Below are positions 21,036 to 28,649 of a stretch of DNA of 30,723 nt, one piece after another. The stretch comes from Dehalococcoidales bacterium (GTDB taxonomy: Bacteria > Chloroflexota > Dehalococcoidia > Dehalococcoidales > RBG-16-60-22). Location of the stretch: contig JAUVXN010000004.1 of assembly GCA_030603605.1 (NCBI GenBank), positions 1 through 30,723 of the forward strand, read 5' to 3'. Below the pieces are notes generated by a model. The model was not told the DNA's origin and did not search any database. It was given only the letters and a program-made list of their open reading frames with translations. Each line of letters opens with the position of its first letter. The stretch's first letter is position 1. A program made the translations under genes and the position numbers.

Positions 21036-21335
21036 ATGCCAGAACCTTTATCATGGCCAATAGAGACAGTGCAGGATAGCGCCACACTAATTCAACCGGC
21101 AAGCACTGAAGTATTGGCAGCGAATCCGAGGCGGGCTAATGCGGTGTTTGTCAATGACAGTAACCAGCCGATATATCTAGCCGGGGGCAATGCTGCGGTC
21201 TTGAATGCGGGAATCAGGCTCAATGCGAATGGCGGAAGCTATGAAATCAACAGGAACAACCTTTTTCTCGGCGTGATAAATGCCATCGCCGTGGGTGGAG
21301 ACAAGAATCTAGTCTGGAGCGAGGGCTATCAGTAA
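21036..21335 (+). CDS. Small head-associated protein
   Basis: 99 residues, ribosome binding site AAGGGAGGTGAG. The pattern (RRANAVFVNDSNQPIYLAGGNAAVLNAGIRLNANGG ... NNLFLGVINAIA) is one I recall from small beta-rich proteins following the capsid gene in phages, possibly a decoration or fibre-base protein. It overlaps the next ATG by one base. Structural role inferred from position. Confidence 0.6.
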   Translation: MPEPLSWPIETVQDSATLIQPASTEVLAANPRRANAVFVNDSNQPIYLAGGNAAVLNAGIRLNANGGSYEINRNNLFLGVINAIAVGGDKNLVWSEGYQ

Positions 21336-21568
21336 TGCCTATCAATAACCCATCTGGTAACAATCCACAAAGCGGGAGAAGCACTGGGCAGCCTGATGTT
21401 GAGACGAAGGTCGTCTTTGTCCGGTCATTTGGTAGAAAGCCCCATGTGGTTATCAGCGCTTGGAGCAAGAAGGAGGTTTGGCTCACACAGATAACCGCCA
21501 AGTGGTTCAAGTGGCTGAATGCGGCCAGCGAAGCAATCACTATTGATTGGGTAGCGGATGCGGAGTAA
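21335..21568 (+). CDS. Hypothetical 77-residue protein
   Basis: The TAATG junction couples it to the previous gene. A polar, disordered start (NNPSGNNPQSGRSTGQ) is followed by a short beta/helix region with several Trp (AWSKKEVWLTQITAKWFKWLN). No known domain. Probably part of the head decoration set. Confidence 0.5.
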   Translation: MPINNPSGNNPQSGRSTGQPDVETKVVFVRSFGRKPHVVISAWSKKEVWLTQITAKWFKWLNAASEAITIDWVADAE

Positions 21569-21577
21569 GGAGGAATT

Positions 21578-22090
21578 ATGGTAAATAATCCTGCAGATTT
21601 AACTGATTTGCTTGCTAATATAGCAGCTCTTGAGCACTATAATCACTCTCGGAGCCGCGTCTACCCTCAAGATATAAGGCTTGTAGCAGATTTGGTTGCG
21701 GCTGCGGCTAATGTTTTTGGCGACTGGGCAGAGGTAATCCCAATAGATACTGTTGACTTCGATTATGAGGCGACAGGTTTTGTGGTAGAAGAGGCTGGTG
21801 CTGCAGGGTCTTACTTCGTTCAGTTCGGGTTTAGTCTTGTTGCTTTGACTGAACCTACAACCGCTCAGATTGCAGGCGAGAGGCGGGCAAAACTACCCAC
21901 TCCTGTAACCCAGTCAACGGAGATACTTGAAGTCAAGAGCCAGAATATCCCAGCCAACGCTAAGTTATGGGGAAGAGTAAAGAGCAAGGCTGGAGGCTCT
22001 GAGACAATAGGAGTCAGTGTTGTTGTAGCAAGGCACATAGAAATTACTAACCCAATAGCCAAGTTAGCTACATGGCCATGGTCAATATAA
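21578..22090 (+). CDS. Hypothetical virion protein, 170 residues
   Basis: Ribosome binding site AAGGAGG. A helical start (DLLANIAALEHYNHSRSRVYPQ) is followed by a beta-rich body (VDFDYEATGFVVEEAGAAGSYFVQFGFSLVAL ... LWGRVKSKAG) and a short Trp end (LATWPWSI). The form suggests a decoration or head-fibre protein with an N-terminal anchor helix. Not assigned to a family. Confidence 0.5.
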   Translation: MVNNPADLTDLLANIAALEHYNHSRSRVYPQDIRLVADLVAAAANVFGDWAEVIPIDTVDFDYEATGFVVEEAGAAGSYFVQFGFSLVALTEPTTAQIAGERRAKLPTPVTQSTEILEVKSQNIPANAKLWGRVKSKAGGSETIGVSVVVARHIEITNPIAKLATWPWSI

Positions 22091-22100
22091 GGAGTGAATT

Positions 22101-22391
22101 ATGACTGATATCCTAAAGGTGAGACTCTTAATCGCAGATACCGATTCAGTTCAATATACTGATCCCCAGATTCAGGCATTCCTGGATATGGCTAGTGGCT
22201 CAATTCTCCTGGCTGCCTCTTATGCACTCGAAGCGTGGGCGGCCTCGCTTACCGAAAATGTTTTATCGGAGAAGATAGGCGACTATGCCTACACCAAAAA
22301 GGGTGCTGAGAATAAGATGGCTCTAGCCAAGAAGTACCGGGAAGAGGATGCGGCAAGTCCCTATATGACCTGGGCCGAAATGAACCTATAG
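22101..22391 (+). CDS. Head-tail adaptor (HK97 gp6-like)
   Basis: 96 residues, all helical. VRLLIADTDSVQYTDPQIQAFLDMASGSILLAASYALEAWA and EKIGDYAYTKKG are the pattern of connector proteins that bind below the portal. The position between capsid and stopper genes fits. Ribosome binding site AAGGAG. Confidence 0.75.
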   Translation: MTDILKVRLLIADTDSVQYTDPQIQAFLDMASGSILLAASYALEAWAASLTENVLSEKIGDYAYTKKGAENKMALAKKYREEDAASPYMTWAEMNL

Positions 22392-22406
22392 CGAGGATAT
22401 AGAATA

Positions 22407-22769
22407 ATGAGCTTTGCCAGCCTGTTGATTCATACCTGCGATATTGGCATCCTGAGCCAGGGCGACAAAGATGCCTATGGCACACCAGCAAAGACCTGGC
22501 CAGTAGTTGACTACGAGAGCCAGCCATGTCGTCTAGTCAGCACCAGAGGCCGTGAGATTAAAGTTGGTGCCGAGGTAGTAATATCTGACTGGAAGCTCTT
22601 TGTGGACAACTCCGTGGCCGTGGATGAGCAGGATAGGGTCTCCAATATCAAGCTGGCGGCCACCGATGCGGTGGTGGACAGTTCAACCTTTGAAATCTTG
22701 CTTGTGCAAATGAGAAGTGACGGCGTTGATGCTCACCATTATGAGCTTGCCCTTCAAAAAGTGGCTTAA
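22407..22769 (+). CDS. Head-tail stopper/closure protein
   Basis: 120 residues, beta-rich: SLLIHTCDIGILSQG, DAYGTPAKTW, CRLVSTRGREIKVGAEVVISDWKLFVD and a C-terminal strand HHYELALQKV. This is the pattern of head-closure proteins (SPP1 gp16/HK97 gp7-like). Gene order (adaptor, stopper, gp10-like, tail terminator) supports it. It is directly followed by the cargo cassette at 22774. Confidence 0.72.
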   Translation: MSFASLLIHTCDIGILSQGDKDAYGTPAKTWPVVDYESQPCRLVSTRGREIKVGAEVVISDWKLFVDNSVAVDEQDRVSNIKLAATDAVVDSSTFEILLVQMRSDGVDAHHYELALQKVA

Positions 22770-22773
22770 AAAC

Positions 22774-22802
22774 TTGATATTTCTACTCTGATAGTATATC
22801 AT
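22774..22802 (+). promoter_or_regulatory. Promoter of the 22832 cargo gene
   Basis: TTGATA (22774-22779), a 17-base spacer and TATCAT (22797-22802), each one base off consensus. +1 would be near 22809, with GGAG at 22821 before ATG 22832. It begins just after the stopper stop codon, inside the late operon. Confidence 0.7.
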
Positions 22803-22831
22803 TTAGAAAAGGAATAAAAAGGAGTAGTTTT

Positions 22832-23026
22832 ATGGAAAACCAATTATGGTCTCCCATTTGGGGCTGGTATCATGAAGGTGAATGGGATAAGAAGAGACTA
22901 GAATCAATTGAGAAAGCTAAACAAGGGCTAAAAGAACTCAAGAAACTGGATGGTGAATTGGAGAATCTAGCCCCAAAGATTGACGAAGCAAGATTGCGTG
23001 AGAACATATTGCTCAACCGAAATTAA
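22832..23026 (+). CDS. 64-residue cargo (moron) protein
   Basis: Has its own promoter (22774-22802), ribosome binding site (AAAAAGGAG) and terminator (23055-23083), splitting the connector gene cluster. This is the definition of a moron. The product starts with a Trp-rich segment (LWSPIWGWYHEGEW) and continues as a charged helix (KAKQGLKELKKLDGELENLA), soluble and probably oligomeric. The gene is AT-richer than flanking genes. No family is recognised; morons often alter the host or exclude other phages. Confidence 0.7.
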   Translation: MENQLWSPIWGWYHEGEWDKKRLESIEKAKQGLKELKKLDGELENLAPKIDEARLRENILLNRN

Positions 23027-23054
23027 CAATACATAAGCATTACTAGCACTACCT

Positions 23055-23083
23055 AAAGCCTCCAAGAAATTGGGGGCTTTTTC
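23055..23083 (+). terminator. Intrinsic terminator of the cargo cassette
   Basis: AAAGCCTCC (23055-23063) pairs with GGGGGCTTT (23072-23080) including one G-U pair, eight-base loop, followed by five T (23078-23082). The run-out GGGCTTTTTCTAT equals that at 8913-8925. It closes the cassette just before ATG 23096. Confidence 0.75.
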
Positions 23084-23095
23084 TATGGGAGAATT

Positions 23096-23446
23096 ATGAA
23101 AATAACGACAGATTTTAAGCTCAACCTCAAGACCAAAGAGGTGCGGGATAAGGTCAAGAAGGCCGCTGAGAAAGGGCTAAAGAATGTGGTCACTGACATT
23201 GCCGGCGATGCAATCAAGGGAAGCCCATATCTGACCGGCCATAACGCTCGGTCAATCAAGTTTGAGGTCGGCCCGGGCGGTGAAGTCACCAAGAAGGAAT
23301 TGGAAGGCGCGGTCTATAGCACCAGCGGCTACGGCGGAATACTGGAAACAGGAAGCGTAAAAATGGCCGCCCGTCCATATTTTAAGCCGGCCCTGGACCG
23401 GCATATTAAGAAGCTCCCAGGGGAGATAAAGGCAAACCTGAAATGA
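23096..23446 (+). CDS. HK97 gp10-like neck/tail completion protein
   Basis: 116 residues. KKAAEKGLKNVVTDIAGDAIKGSPYLTGHNARSI, then YGGILETGSVKMAARPYFKPAL, is the standard HK97 gp10 family signature (helix, S/P-x-TGxxxxS, E-x-G, RPFxxPAL). It acts at the head-tail interface. Overlaps the next ATG by four bases. The terminator of the preceding cassette lies immediately upstream. Confidence 0.88.
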   Translation: MKITTDFKLNLKTKEVRDKVKKAAEKGLKNVVTDIAGDAIKGSPYLTGHNARSIKFEVGPGGEVTKKELEGAVYSTSGYGGILETGSVKMAARPYFKPALDRHIKKLPGEIKANLK

Positions 23447-23853
23447 ATGAGGATACCAATAAAATCATACAAGTATATCTGTTAACTCAAGCCACTTTGA
23501 CCGATATCATTGGGGACCGTGTATGTTCCCCGAGGCTTTATGAGAATTGCCCGCTGCCGGCACTGGGCTTCTTTACCCGGGGCGGCAGCTCAACCCCATA
23601 TATACCAGGCATAGTTACCCCCAGCATCCAATTTGATTGCTGGGGAGACAGCCCTATCGTTGCCCGACAGGTGTACCGAGCGCTCTATGATGCTCTCCAG
23701 GGCGTTCAGAACCAGCTTGTCACGGTCGATGGCAGCGACTATATGATTCTGAGTGCCATAGAAGAGGTGCAGGGTCAAGACTTACAGGACGTGGATGTAC
23801 CAGCCTATTTTCGAGTGCTGACTTCGTTCAGCATGATGATAAGAGCAGAATAA
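23443..23853 (+). CDS. Tail terminator protein (DUF3168/gp11-like)
   Basis: 136 residues. IIQVYLLTQATLTDIIGDRV, CPLPALGFFTRGG, IQFDCWGDSPIVARQVYRALYDAL and YFRVLTSFSMMIR correspond to the tail-completion fold (helix-strand-helix with IQFDCW). Such proteins cap the tail tube and join it to the head. Coupled to gp10-like gene by ATGA. Confidence 0.8.
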   Translation: MNEDTNKIIQVYLLTQATLTDIIGDRVCSPRLYENCPLPALGFFTRGGSSTPYIPGIVTPSIQFDCWGDSPIVARQVYRALYDALQGVQNQLVTVDGSDYMILSAIEEVQGQDLQDVDVPAYFRVLTSFSMMIRAE

Positions 23854-23867
23854 TAGAAGGAGGGGAT

Positions 23868-24008
23868 ATGGTTAAAAAGCAGAGGGAAGAGCCCGAGACG
23901 GAGCCAGAAGTTGCTCCAGAGCCAGAGCCGGAAGTAGAACCGGTGCCGGCAGTCGAGCCGCCGGCAAAGGCTAAATACTACGAAAATCTATTTCGAGGAG
24001 GTAAGTAG
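23868..24008 (+). CDS. 46-residue Pro/Glu-repeat protein
   Basis: Strong AAGGAGGGG precedes ATG 23868. The body is a low-complexity Pro-Glu-Val repeat (EPETEPEVAPEPEPEVEPV) followed by a compact end (KAKYYENLFRGGK) that I have seen at the end of small tail-region proteins. The last codons (CGAGGAGGTAAG) make the ribosome binding site of the tail tube gene. A tail assembly or linker role is guessed from position. Confidence 0.5.
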   Translation: MVKKQREEPETEPEVAPEPEPEVEPVPAVEPPAKAKYYENLFRGGK

Positions 24009-24010
24009 GC

Positions 24011-25081
24011 ATGGGTAAAACAATAGCAAATGTACTAACGGGGGTGGCAGCGCTGTTTATCAGGCAGCCAAATGATGCCATAGCGGAGTGGTCAGAGCCA
24101 GGATATGGCGCCTCGCCCCAGTCAGCTAAACTCTTGAAGACCGGTTCAGGTGCTGCAGGAAGCACCTGTGTGCAGTTCATTCCGCCGACAGGGATAACGC
24201 TGGCAGCATGGCAGGCTGCAGTTACCGATTACGCCTTCCGGCACAATAACCAGAACATTGGTGCCATTGCCAACTGGGCGCAGTTCGAGTTCAAGTTTGA
24301 AGACCCGAATAGCGGTGGCTGGGCCGAAGTTACTGCTTTCGCATTACAGGGCATAGCAGGCACCGGGCTTTGGGTTTTGACGACAATGGCAGCCAATACT
24401 CCATCTGGTTATGGTGGTGTTGGTGAGACAGGAACCTCATTCTTTGACATGGTCTTGGCTGACCTCAGTACTGTAGAAGCTCAGATTAACCTTGAGGCTG
24501 CGGTCGACAGTTGCAGCGATTGGATTCTTACCAGGGTACGAGTTGAGCTGTGGGAGCCCGCGCCGGCGAGATACTGCTACATCGGCGAGGTTACCATTGC
24601 CGGAGTCGTCTATACCGTAACACCTGGTGGGACTGCCCCCGGCATGACTCTGGAAAGCCCATTCGCTGAGGTAGGCTACACCGAGGACGGCGTGACCATA
24701 GAGTACACCGCTGACGAGGCCGATATTGAGGTTGAAGAGGAGACATTCCCAATCAACAGGGTGATAACCAAGGAAACCGCGGCCATCACCTGCAACATGG
24801 CGGAAAGCTCCATGTTCAATCTCGATAAGGCAATGGCCGGAAGCGTACTAGTGGGGAATCTCCTCACCCTGGGTGAGGGCGTCAATAAGACGATGAACCT
24901 CAAAATAACGGGCACCAACCCGGCAGGGTTCTTCCGCGAAATCCTCATCCCGCTGGCCACCGCTACTGGAGCGGTAGGCATGGCATATAAGAAAGGTGAA
25001 AAGACCGTGGTACCGGTCACCTTCCAAGCACTAAAACCTACAGGCAGCCCAGCCGTCACGATAGTTGAAGGTACTGCCTAG
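24011..25081 (+). CDS. Major tail tube protein with an inserted N-terminal domain
   Basis: 356 residues. Residues about 215-356 (SPFAEVGYTEDGVTIEY, INRVITKETAAITCNMAES, SMFNLDKAMAG, FREILIPLATA) have the beta pattern of siphovirus tail tube proteins. The first residues (ANVLTGVAALFI) match the usual tube N-terminus. Between them, about 25-210 form an extra beta-rich domain with many Trp/Tyr (WSEPGYG, FEFKFEDPNSGGW, RVRVELWEPAPARYCYIGEV) of jelly-roll/lectin appearance. It could project outward from the tail. The tube identity rests on order and C-terminal pattern. Confidence 0.7.
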   Translation: MGKTIANVLTGVAALFIRQPNDAIAEWSEPGYGASPQSAKLLKTGSGAAGSTCVQFIPPTGITLAAWQAAVTDYAFRHNNQNIGAIANWAQFEFKFEDPNSGGWAEVTAFALQGIAGTGLWVLTTMAANTPSGYGGVGETGTSFFDMVLADLSTVEAQINLEAAVDSCSDWILTRVRVELWEPAPARYCYIGEVTIAGVVYTVTPGGTAPGMTLESPFAEVGYTEDGVTIEYTADEADIEVEEETFPINRVITKETAAITCNMAESSMFNLDKAMAGSVLVGNLLTLGEGVNKTMNLKITGTNPAGFFREILIPLATATGAVGMAYKKGEKTVVPVTFQALKPTGSPAVTIVEGTA

Positions 25082-25090
25082 TAATCCTAT

Positions 25091-25139
25091 CCCCCTATGT
25101 CCCCCTTTATCCCCCTTCCCCTTATCAAGGGGAAGGGGG
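25091..25139 (+). repeat. C-tract repeats and perfect 13-bp palindrome between tail genes
   Basis: CCCCCTTCCCCTT (25111-25123) and AAGGGGAAGGGGG (25127-25139) are perfect inverted repeats with a three-base loop. Upstream are T(A/G)TCCCCCT units with a ten-base period starting at about 25088, 25098 and 25108. No T tract follows, so it is not a standard terminator. It resembles dispersed palindromic repeats of bacterial chromosomes. Confidence 0.6.
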
Positions 25140-25169
25140 ACTAGTATCCAATAAACTAAAAAGGAGCGT

Positions 25170-25574
25170 GTGAATATTATGGTAGAGAAGCAACGGACAG
25201 AAGAACAAGTAGTGGCTCAGGCACCCATTATAGTCATCCTGGGGAAAAAGGAATATGAAATCAAGCCTCTGGTTATCCGGGATTCAAGGCCATGGCGTAA
25301 GAAGCTCATTGGTTTAGTAGCAGCACTCCCCGGGCTAATCAATACCGCTATGGACGACCCGACTGCTTTTGAGGGTGCCCTCGACCAGATGATGGTAGTC
25401 ATGCCGGACCAGGTACTTGACCTATTCTTTGAGTATGCCAAGGATTTGAATAGAGAAGAGATTGAGGGCATAGCTACCGATGCCGAGATAGCCCAGGCTT
25501 TTCAGGAGGTAATAAAAGTAGCCATCCCTTTAGCGGCAAGCCTCCCGAAGGTGATGGAGAGGCTCTCTCAGTAG
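25170..25574 (+). CDS. Tail assembly chaperone (G-type)
   Basis: 134 residues in the zero frame. AAAAAGGAG ends three bases before GTG 25170; ATG 25179 is an alternative start. The N-terminal strands (PIIVILGKKEYEIKPLVIRDSRPWRKKL) and following helices match tail assembly chaperones that coat the tape measure before tube polymerisation. It lies between tail tube and tape measure, where siphophages encode G and G-T. A -1 slip at 25526-25532 yields the longer form of about 211 residues. Confidence 0.75.
   Translation: MNIMVEKQRTEEQVVAQAPIIVILGKKEYEIKPLVIRDSRPWRKKLIGLVAALPGLINTAMDDPTAFEGALDQMMVVMPDQVLDLFFEYAKDLNREEIEGIATDAEIAQAFQEVIKVAIPLAASLPKVMERLSQ
25526..25564 (+). other. Programmed -1 frameshift signal (CCCTTTA plus stem-loop)
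   Basis: C-CCT-TTA at 25526-25532 is in the X-XXY-YYZ register of the G frame. Six bases downstream AGCCTC (25539-25544) pairs with GAGGCT (25559-25564), a spacer ideal for -1 slippage. The -1 frame is open from 25466 to 25804. All parts are visible in sequence. Confidence 0.8.
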
Positions 25575-25804
25575 GCGGCTCGTTTGAATTTCTGATGACC
25601 GAGTGGCACCTGCCACCGGACTATATTGTGAATAATTGGACTGACGAGCTGCTGGATTTGATGCTGGGGAAGCTGGTTGAAAGGAAGGCGCGTGAGGTGC
25701 AGGCAAGGCAACCGGCATCACTGGGAGACCCAGGGGGGCATAAAGTTCCTGACAGCGTATTATTTGCCCGGGCGGGCAATTTAATAAAGGTGGTTAAGCA
25801 GTAG
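25532..25804 (+). CDS. T domain of the G-T tail chaperone, reached by -1 frameshift
   Basis: After the slip the -1 frame continues SGKPPEGDGEALSVGG, then SFEFLMTEWHLPPDYIVNNW to KVVKQ, 90 residues. TEWHLPPDYI followed by a helix LDLMLGKLVERK is the pattern of phage T-domain tails that recruit tube protein. The ATG at 25595 lies inside this domain and has no proper ribosome binding site, so independent translation is unlikely. The fusion with residues 1-121 of the G product gives about 211 residues. Confidence 0.72.
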   Translation, partial: SGKPPEGDGEALSVGGSFEFLMTEWHLPPDYIVNNWTDELLDLMLGKLVERKAREVQARQPASLGDPGGHKVPDSVLFARAGNLIKVVKQ

Positions 25805-25807
25805 ATT

Positions 25808-28606
25808 ATGATAAGCGTAGGAGATACTTTACTCAAGCTCGGTGTGGACACGAGAGACTTGGATAAAGGAATGAAGGGTCTCGGTGCCAAAATTAAGCAG
25901 CACCAGAAGGCTATCGGGATAGGCATGGTTGCTATGGGCGGTGCCATATTAGCCGGCGGTGCTTTGGCTGTCAAAACCTTTGCCCAGATGGGTGATGAAG
26001 TCCATAAGATGTCGCTGCGGACCGGCTTTGCAACTGAGACACTCTCCAGGCTAAAGTATGCCGCTGAAATTGGGGGGGCAACCCTTGGTGATGTGGAAAA
26101 GGCCGTCAAGAAGATGTCGAAAACCATTGCGGATGCTGGCTATGGGCTTGAAACTTACGTGCGAGTCTTCAGAGAAATCGGCATCGAAGTCGAAGAACTA
26201 GATGGACTGAATCCTGAAGAACAGTTTATGAAGATAGCTGAGGCTGTCGCCAAAGTTGAGGACCCCTCAAAGCGAGCAGCTATAGCTCAGGATGTATTTG
26301 GCAGGGCGGGAACTAAGCTACTCCCAATGCTCTCCGAAGGAACTGAGGGGCTTAAATTAATGATGGCAGAGGCGGAAAAGTTTGCCCCTATCTTTGATAC
26401 TGAAGCTGCTGCTGCCGCCGCTAAATTGACCGATACAATGGGTCAGCTCACGGGCTCTATGACTAAAGTCAAGCTGGCAATCGCTGAGAGGCTGATCCCG
26501 GTCTTAACCCCCCTTCTGGAGAAATTAAGGGACACGATTAGCCAGATAAGCGCATGGATAAAGGAGCACCCTACGCTCACGAAGGTTATTGTATTAGGAA
26601 CTACTGCGCTTGGTGGCTTACTCGTGGCTTTAGGCGGGCTCATACTAATTATGCCTGGGCTCACTGCTGCCCTGGGTGCCTTCGGTATCACGCTCCACCT
26701 GGCACTGGGGCCGATTGCCTTAGTTACTCTCGGTATCGCTGCCCTGGTGGCTGCTGGTATAGCCCTCTGGAGAAACTGGGACTGGGTAGGACTCCAGCTT
26801 AAAAAGCTCTGGGCAAATATGCAGATAGCCTTTGGCCATACTGTGAAGTTCATAGTGAATACAGTGCTCCAGCCCTTCCTGCTTTACATAGGCGAATTTC
26901 TCGGTAACATAGTCCGCGGCGTAGGTAAGGTGGTGAGTATCTTCAACAAGGAGTGGGGAGCTGCGATAGAGAATGTTGCCGATGAGATGCGGAATCTGGG
27001 GGGGACGATTACGGATTGGGCCAATAACCTGGTTGAATCAGGCGAGCGAAGCAAGAGAGTGCTCGCAGCGATAGAAGAGGGCTCTGAGGCGATGATAGCG
27101 ACATTCCTTGACCCATATGAGCAAGCTGGTTTTGCAGTCGAGGACTTGGAAGAGAAAGTAAGAGAACTTGGTGACGAGTATGAGGCTTACATTGCGAGTA
27201 TAGAGGCACTCGTCGAGGCTGAAGAGTTTGCCCAGACCGAGGCGGGTAAACTGGGTCTAACGATGGATGACCTCAAGCAGTATATGATTGCCGCCGGCTA
27301 TGAGGCTGAAATGCTTGCTCTCAGCTATGAGGAATGGCTGGAACTGGGAGAGGATGTCAACAGGTTTGCTGAGCGGTTCCAGATAAATCTTGAAGACATA
27401 GCCAGAACTTCGGAGATGACTACTGACGACATGCTCCGGGATATTAAGGAGCTGACCAGCAAGGCAAAGGATGCCGCCAGGGAAACCACCCGGGTACAGA
27501 TTGAAGCTATCAACGACCGGATGAAGGCAGAGCGTAATGCCCACCGGGACCGGATGGACCAGCTCCGGGATGAATATGACCAGACTATTAAGACTATTGA
27601 CGCGGGGCTAGATGCTGCCCTGCAGGGCTACCAGAGCCAGTTGGATGCAATCGACCGGCAGATAGAAGGGATTGACGATGCTGAGCGGGGCCGGCGGGAT
27701 GCCGAGAGAAAGGCAGAACTGGAAGCCAGCCTTGCCGAGGAAGATGATGCTGACCGGCGAATTGACCTTGAGGATCGCCTTAACGAGCTGCTAATTAAAT
27801 CTGATAATGTGGAGTGGCAAAAGGAACGGGAACTAGCCTACAAAGCTCGTATCGCCCAAGAAAAGGATGCCGATGAGCGTAGACGATTAGAGAGAAATCT
27901 GGCTGACTTCCTGCTAGAGGTACAGGCCAAGCGGACCAGAAAGCAGCTAGAGACTGATAGAGATACCCTTCGCCAGGAGATGGATATGGCGAGGGAAGCG
28001 GCCAGAAATGAGAAAGATAGGGCTCAAGAGGCATACGATTATAAGAGAGACCTGCAGGAGCAGGAGCATGAGAACCTTATAAGCCGGCTGGAGAATGAAA
28101 AGGAAGCTCTCGACCAAGCTCTCGAGGAGACACTGCAGCGATATGACGATGACCTGGAAGCCTTTATGGCATTGCTGGAAGATGAAACGAAAGAGATGGC
28201 GGACTTTGTAGCCGCCTATAATGAACTGATAGACCAGCTGAAAGATAAGACGGTCACCATCACCACAGCTCATAAAACAGTCGGGGCACCCGCAGGTGCT
28301 CCTGGTGCTGCTCCGCCTCCTCCAGGTGCTCCTGGGCGGATAATACCAGTAGGTGAAGCACATCCTGGAATGCCAGGCTGGCAGGGCGGCGGTATTGCCA
28401 TGCGTCCCATCGTGCGCAGGATAGCTGAAGGAGGACCCGAGGCGGTATTGCCATTGGACAGAGCCACGCTTGAAAGGCTGGGACTTGGTGGGGGTGGTTA
28501 CAGGACGGCAAATCTCTACTTCATGGTCGATGGGAGAGTTCTAGCCGAGGCACTGGAGGAGCCGCTGGTCGATGATATTTATCTAAGAACTGGAGTAAGA
28601 AGATAA
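25808..28606 (+). CDS. Tape measure protein
   Basis: 932 residues, the longest gene here. It starts as a typical tape measure (DTLLKLGVDTRDLDKGMKGL), has a conserved N-terminal region (HKMSLRTGFATETLSRLKYAA), hydrophobic segments at about 255-320 (GGLLVALGGLILIMPGL; ALVTLGIAALVAAGIALW), long coiled coils (about 560-820, many RD/KE repeats), then an Ala/Pro/Gly stretch (GAPAGAPGAAPPPPGAP) and the family ending GGPEAVLPLDRATLERLG. It sets tail length and may reach the membrane at injection. At the usual ratio of about 0.15 nm per residue the tail would be about 140 nm. Confidence 0.9.
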   Translation: MISVGDTLLKLGVDTRDLDKGMKGLGAKIKQHQKAIGIGMVAMGGAILAGGALAVKTFAQMGDEVHKMSLRTGFATETLSRLKYAAEIGGATLGDVEKAVKKMSKTIADAGYGLETYVRVFREIGIEVEELDGLNPEEQFMKIAEAVAKVEDPSKRAAIAQDVFGRAGTKLLPMLSEGTEGLKLMMAEAEKFAPIFDTEAAAAAAKLTDTMGQLTGSMTKVKLAIAERLIPVLTPLLEKLRDTISQISAWIKEHPTLTKVIVLGTTALGGLLVALGGLILIMPGLTAALGAFGITLHLALGPIALVTLGIAALVAAGIALWRNWDWVGLQLKKLWANMQIAFGHTVKFIVNTVLQPFLLYIGEFLGNIVRGVGKVVSIFNKEWGAAIENVADEMRNLGGTITDWANNLVESGERSKRVLAAIEEGSEAMIATFLDPYEQAGFAVEDLEEKVRELGDEYEAYIASIEALVEAEEFAQTEAGKLGLTMDDLKQYMIAAGYEAEMLALSYEEWLELGEDVNRFAERFQINLEDIARTSEMTTDDMLRDIKELTSKAKDAARETTRVQIEAINDRMKAERNAHRDRMDQLRDEYDQTIKTIDAGLDAALQGYQSQLDAIDRQIEGIDDAERGRRDAERKAELEASLAEEDDADRRIDLEDRLNELLIKSDNVEWQKERELAYKARIAQEKDADERRRLERNLADFLLEVQAKRTRKQLETDRDTLRQEMDMAREAARNEKDRAQEAYDYKRDLQEQEHENLISRLENEKEALDQALEETLQRYDDDLEAFMALLEDETKEMADFVAAYNELIDQLKDKTVTITTAHKTVGAPAGAPGAAPPPPGAPGRIIPVGEAHPGMPGWQGGGIAMRPIVRRIAEGGPEAVLPLDRATLERLGLGGGGYRTANLYFMVDGRVLAEALEEPLVDDIYLRTGVRR

Positions 28607-28649
28607 GATTTAGAAATAGAGTTCATATCTAATTAAAGGAGGTAAGCCG

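Noticed and set aside
25595..25804. Independent 69-residue gene
   Set aside because: The frame is open well upstream, recognisable T-domain sequence begins before this ATG, and a slippery site with stem-loop joins it to the G gene.
25621..26127. 168-codon - strand open frame over the start of the tape measure gene
   Set aside because: Antisense to well-supported chaperone and tape measure coding; no ribosome binding site or domain pattern.
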